Part shown: in pieces, positions 61,197-64,000 of the stretch
Layout of the letters: the number at the start of each line of letters is the position of its first letter
Numbering within the stretch: the stretch's first letter is position 1
Source: an uncultured Treponema sp.
GTDB lineage: Bacteria; Spirochaetota; Spirochaetia; Treponematales; Treponemataceae
DNA: 64,000 nt
Assembly (NCBI GenBank): GCA_947165895.1
Contig: CAMVCB010000007.1
Coordinates: 62,001-126,000, forward strand
Direction of reading: 5' to 3'
Program-made: the position numbers and the translations under genes
The notes under the pieces: model-generated
What the model saw: the letters and a program-made list of their open reading frames with translations, nothing else
The model's database searches: none
Told to the model about the DNA's origin: nothing

Positions 61197-62987
61197 TTAG
61201 CTGAGTTTGTGTTCGGCAAAAAACTCTACGCTTTCTGCGGTTTTCCCTTCGGTTTCAAAGATGATAAGTTCATTTTTACCAATTTTAAGGAGAGGTGCCG
61301 GTACGTAAAGGCGTTTTTGCGGTCCGATTTCCCAGAAGCGGCCAAGGTTAAAACCGTTTAAGAAGATGCAGCCCTTTCCCCAGCCTGTAAAGTCCAGGTA
61401 GGTGTCACAGGCTTCTTCTACATCAAAGGTAAGGCGGGTAAAAGTCGGTGTTAAGGCTTTGTCCGTGCCTGTGACACCGGTATCATCCTTGCGGGAAGAA
61501 GCGTCCCAGTTGATTTTTGAAAGCTGACTTCCGTCGAGATTGAGGCAGTAGTAATTCCAGTTTGAAAGGGCGTTTCCGTCGGCCAGAACTTTGCCGTTAA
61601 TGCCTTTGCGCTGGTATGGAATTTTGTCGGCGAAGTTAACGCGGCCAAGATTTTCTACCATGAGGGTCAGTTTGTCGCCTGCTGCAAGGTCAAGCTTCTG
61701 TTCGTTTGCAGTTTCCTTATCAAAAAGAGTAAAGCGGGGCTCTTCGTTTTTGTAGCCGATAATTCTGTCCTGGCCGTTTTCGATTTTTAAGCCTGCTGAT
61801 GGAGCCGGAGCCTTTGTTTCGTAAATGATGTAGCCGTAATCCTGGCCGGCCTTTTCCATACAGGGCAGGTCGCTGCCTTCTACGCTCTGAGCCTGAGCCA
61901 GCTGAGGAAGAATGTCAAATAAGCGCACAGATTTTTCTGCCTTTACGACGCCGTAAGCCTTTTGTGTGATTTTTGTGCTCAGGGGGATTTCCTCAAAATC
62001 CCGGTATTTTTTGATTATGCTCTGGAAGACGCGGTATTTTTCGGTGATTTTGCCGTCTTCGGAAAGTGGAGCATCGTAGTCGTAGCTTGTTACGTCCGGG
62101 GTTAGCTTTGCAAAATAGTTTGAACCGTTCATAAAGCCGAAGTTTGTGCCGCCGTGGAACATGTAAAAGTTTACGTTGCCTTTTTTGAGCATGTAGCTCA
62201 AATCTTTTATGTTGCGTTTGATTTTTGAAGTTTTGTGTTCTTTATTTCCCCAGGCATCGAACCAGCCTACCCAGAATTCCATGCACATGAGGGGGCCGCG
62301 GTTTCCGGTCTTTTTCATCATGCGTTTCATGTTGGCAAAAAGAGGGCGGGCATGAGAGCCGAAGTTTCCTGTCGGCAGGGCGCCGTCAAGCTGGCCGCGG
62401 ATAAACATTTTTCCCCAGGGGCCGTCGCTGGTTACAAAAGGAAGAGTTATGCCTTCTTCCCTCATAAGATCAGCCAGGAACTGCAGATAGCTCATGTCTT
62501 TTCCATAATAGCCGTATTCGTTTTCAATCTGCATGAGGATGATGTTGCCGCCCTTATCTATCTGGTGATTTACAAGGCGGGGAAGGAGAACTTTATAATA
62601 GTCGCGGACATTCTGATAGTAAGGCTCGTTTTTGCAGCGTGGTTCAAGGCCCGGGATGGCGAGCAGCCAGGAAGGAAGTCCGCCAAGCTCCCATTCTGCA
62701 CAGATATAAGGGGAAGGACGTACAATTGCGTAGAGTCCCAGCTTTTGAGCAGTGTCCAGGAACTTTTCAAAATCGCAGATGCCTTCAAAATTAAATTCAC
62801 CTTTTTTAGGCTCTGTCAGGTTCCAGGGGATGTAGGTTTCTACAGTGTTACAGCCCATATTCTTGAGTTTTTCCAGTCTGTCCTGCCAGTATTCAGGAAC
62901 TACGCGGAAATAATGGATGGCGCCAGAGATAATCTGGAAGGGTTTACCGTCTAATAAAAATGTGTCTTTAATTTCAAATTTACTCAT
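61197..62987 (-). CDS. GH35 beta-galactosidase
   Basis: 596 residues. GH35 barrel start SGAIHYFRVVPEYWQDRL, NTVETYIPWN, acid/base Glu157 in QIENEYGYYG and nucleophile Glu237 in MCMEFWVGWFD, then MFHGGTNFGFMNGS and C-terminal jelly-roll domains ending in GRFWEIGPQKRLYVP. No signal peptide, so cytoplasmic. It removes terminal beta-galactose. A -10 box (TAAAAT) ends 6 nt before the ATG, and a 29-bp palindrome covers the -35 region. Confidence 0.93.
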   Translation of the reverse strand: MSKFEIKDTFLLDGKPFQIISGAIHYFRVVPEYWQDRLEKLKNMGCNTVETYIPWNLTEPKKGEFNFEGICDFEKFLDTAQKLGLYAIVRPSPYICAEWELGGLPSWLLAIPGLEPRCKNEPYYQNVRDYYKVLLPRLVNHQIDKGGNIILMQIENEYGYYGKDMSYLQFLADLMREEGITLPFVTSDGPWGKMFIRGQLDGALPTGNFGSHARPLFANMKRMMKKTGNRGPLMCMEFWVGWFDAWGNKEHKTSKIKRNIKDLSYMLKKGNVNFYMFHGGTNFGFMNGSNYFAKLTPDVTSYDYDAPLSEDGKITEKYRVFQSIIKKYRDFEEIPLSTKITQKAYGVVKAEKSVRLFDILPQLAQAQSVEGSDLPCMEKAGQDYGYIIYETKAPAPSAGLKIENGQDRIIGYKNEEPRFTLFDKETANEQKLDLAAGDKLTLMVENLGRVNFADKIPYQRKGINGKVLADGNALSNWNYYCLNLDGSQLSKINWDASSRKDDTGVTGTDKALTPTFTRLTFDVEEACDTYLDFTGWGKGCIFLNGFNLGRFWEIGPQKRLYVPAPLLKIGKNELIIFETEGKTAESVEFFAEHKLS

Positions 62988-62993
62988 GCTTTA

Positions 62994-62999
62994 ATTTTA
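62994..62999 (-). promoter_or_regulatory. -10 box of the GH35 gene
   Basis: On the minus strand TAAAAT ends 6 nt before the ATG, with no Shine-Dalgarno. The -35 position falls within the palindrome just upstream. Confidence 0.45.
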
Positions 63000-63011
63000 C
63001 ATCACTTTTTA

Positions 63012-63040
63012 AATTAGTGATAGTGTTACTATCACTAATT
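63012..63040. promoter_or_regulatory. 29-bp perfect palindrome between GH35 and HD-GYP genes
   Basis: AATTAGTGATAGT-GTT-ACTATCACTAATT: 13-bp arms without mismatch. It overlaps the GH35 -35 region, so it is a likely repressor or activator operator. The regulator is not identified; no adjacent gene encodes one. Confidence 0.65.
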
Positions 63041-63127
63041 CGGGCTAAATTTTATTGATTTTTGGCAAATCTGTGTTATGCTTAACATATAAAAAATGTA
63101 TTTAACGGAGATTGTTTCCTTAATAAT

Positions 63128-64000
63128 ATGCCAATAGTTACTAAGATACGCGAAATCCTTCTGGATTTCAAATATGCGAAAATTTTTCAGATAATCGCTG
63201 TGTATTTTGCACTGATTTACCATGCATCTTTTCTGCTGGTTTTTGGTGTATTAAAGGTATATCCGATGTTTTTGTACAACATTTACAGCGTTCTGCTTTT
63301 TTCTATTCTTGCTGTTCTTGTTCTGTCCAAACATTCCTTTGAAGTTCAGTTTATTTTCTTTTATATTGAAGTTGTCGTTCATCAGATTCTTGCGGATTAT
63401 TTTATAGGAGGTGAAGCTTCTTTTCACTTCTTTATCTTCCTTGTAGGAATTTTGCCTCTTTTGACTTTTAGGAAAAACTATAAGGTTGCGGTTTTTTACG
63501 GATTATTTTCTTCTGTATTGTTTATCATTCTTGAAGTTTATGCTCCGCTGATTCATCCAAAGTATATTCTTTCGCCGAGAACGATGGTCGTAATTAAGAC
63601 TATTAATATTGCTTCTGATGTAATCGTAAATATGTTTGGCCTTTTGATGTATTCCTACCTTGTTATGCTTGTTGAAAAAAAACTTCAGACTCAGGTAGAA
63701 ATCAAGACTTATGAGGCCCAGGCAAAAACAGAAAAATTACTCAAAATTCAGAATTATGTAATCAATAGTCTGGCAAACCTTGTTGATAACCGTGACTTTG
63801 ATACAGGTGAACACATTCAGCGTACAAGTGCCTATGTTGAAATCATCACAAGAACGGCTCTTAAAAAAGGATATTTTAAGGACGAAATTGATGAAAACTT
63901 TGTTGATTATATAAAACGGGCAGCTCCTCTTCATGATGTTGGAAAAATTGTTGTTTCGGATGTGATTCTTAAGAAGCCGGGCAGATTGACTGCGGAAGAA
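63128..64000 (+). CDS. Membrane-anchored HD-GYP-type phosphodiesterase (partial)
   Basis: The first 291 codons; the gene runs off the right edge. The N-terminal 170 residues hold about six hydrophobic segments (IIAVYFALIYHASFLLVFGV through NMFGLLMYSYLVMLV). A short coiled coil follows, then the start of an HD domain: LVDNRDFDTGEHIQRTSAYVE, then APLHDVGKIVVSDVILKKPG. HD-GYP proteins hydrolyse cyclic di-GMP. The GYP motif lies beyond the window. GGAG lies 17 nt before the ATG, so the start is uncertain. Confidence 0.78.
   Translation, partial: MPIVTKIREILLDFKYAKIFQIIAVYFALIYHASFLLVFGVLKVYPMFLYNIYSVLLFSILAVLVLSKHSFEVQFIFFYIEVVVHQILADYFIGGEASFHFFIFLVGILPLLTFRKNYKVAVFYGLFSSVLFIILEVYAPLIHPKYILSPRTMVVIKTINIASDVIVNMFGLLMYSYLVMLVEKKLQTQVEIKTYEAQAKTEKLLKIQNYVINSLANLVDNRDFDTGEHIQRTSAYVEIITRTALKKGYFKDEIDENFVDYIKRAAPLHDVGKIVVSDVILKKPGRLTAEE

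Overview
The window reads as a host-associated, AT-rich spirochaete, most likely a gut or rumen Treponema. This is an inference from gene content: several large methyl-accepting chemotaxis proteins, a PreP-like M16C protease, an HD-GYP protein, HydEFG, many galactosidases and anaerobic metabolism. No rRNA or tRNA is present to confirm it. Coding density is high and genes lie on both strands. I found no CRISPR array, prophage or insertion sequence.

Layout. 1-4.6 kb: a leftward export operon (STAS protein, SUMF1-like protein, HlyD-type adaptor, C39-peptidase ABC transporter, start of a second ABC transporter), with a divergent RsbW-like kinase gene at 4.7 kb. 5-16 kb: housekeeping and accessory genes (M16C protease, A24 peptidase, S21, GH16 lipoprotein, iron alcohol dehydrogenase, chemoreceptor, molybdopterin-binding protein, acetyltransferase, PHP phosphatase). 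16-19.1 kb: a plasmid-type replication and partition module made of an AT-rich repeat array, ParA, a ribbon-helix-helix-like partner, a Rep_3-type initiator and 16 iteron-like sites. 19-27 kb: an outer-membrane protein, then an operon of two clostripain-like lipoproteins, a small exported protein and hydG-hydF-hydE. 27.4-30.3 kb: an OhrR-regulated peroxidase operon and PPK2. 30.4-33.1 kb: methionine ABC uptake with a circularly permuted MetQ. 33-42.4 kb: GH42, an SbcD/YhaN-like pair, a CBM-like plus tyrosine-phosphatase protein and a chemoreceptor. 42.4-48 kb: a cobalamin riboswitch ahead of cbiK, a BtuF-like protein, a chemoreceptor and a MglB-like protein. 48-54.8 kb: LacI, a sugar ABC transporter and GH36 alpha-galactosidase. 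54.8-61 kb: a TetR-centred regulon of a P1B-type ATPase operon and an RND permease. 61-64 kb: GH35 and a partial HD-GYP protein.

How it fits together. GH42, GH36 and GH35, a LacI-controlled uptake system and a MglB-like/chemoreceptor pair point to galactoside foraging. OhrR, glutathione peroxidase and a flavin disulfide reductase form a peroxide-defence unit. HydGFE implies an [FeFe]-hydrogenase encoded elsewhere.

Most notable: (1) MetQ has its two halves in swapped order; (2) a Rep_3/ParA iteron origin sits among chromosomal-type genes, so the contig is either a chromid or megaplasmid or carries an integrated plasmid; (3) about 13 genes have a -10 box ending only 6-7 nt before the start codon and no Shine-Dalgarno, predicting widespread leaderless mRNAs; (4) a 78-bp palindromic element occurs once between genes and once in frame inside the RND permease gene.
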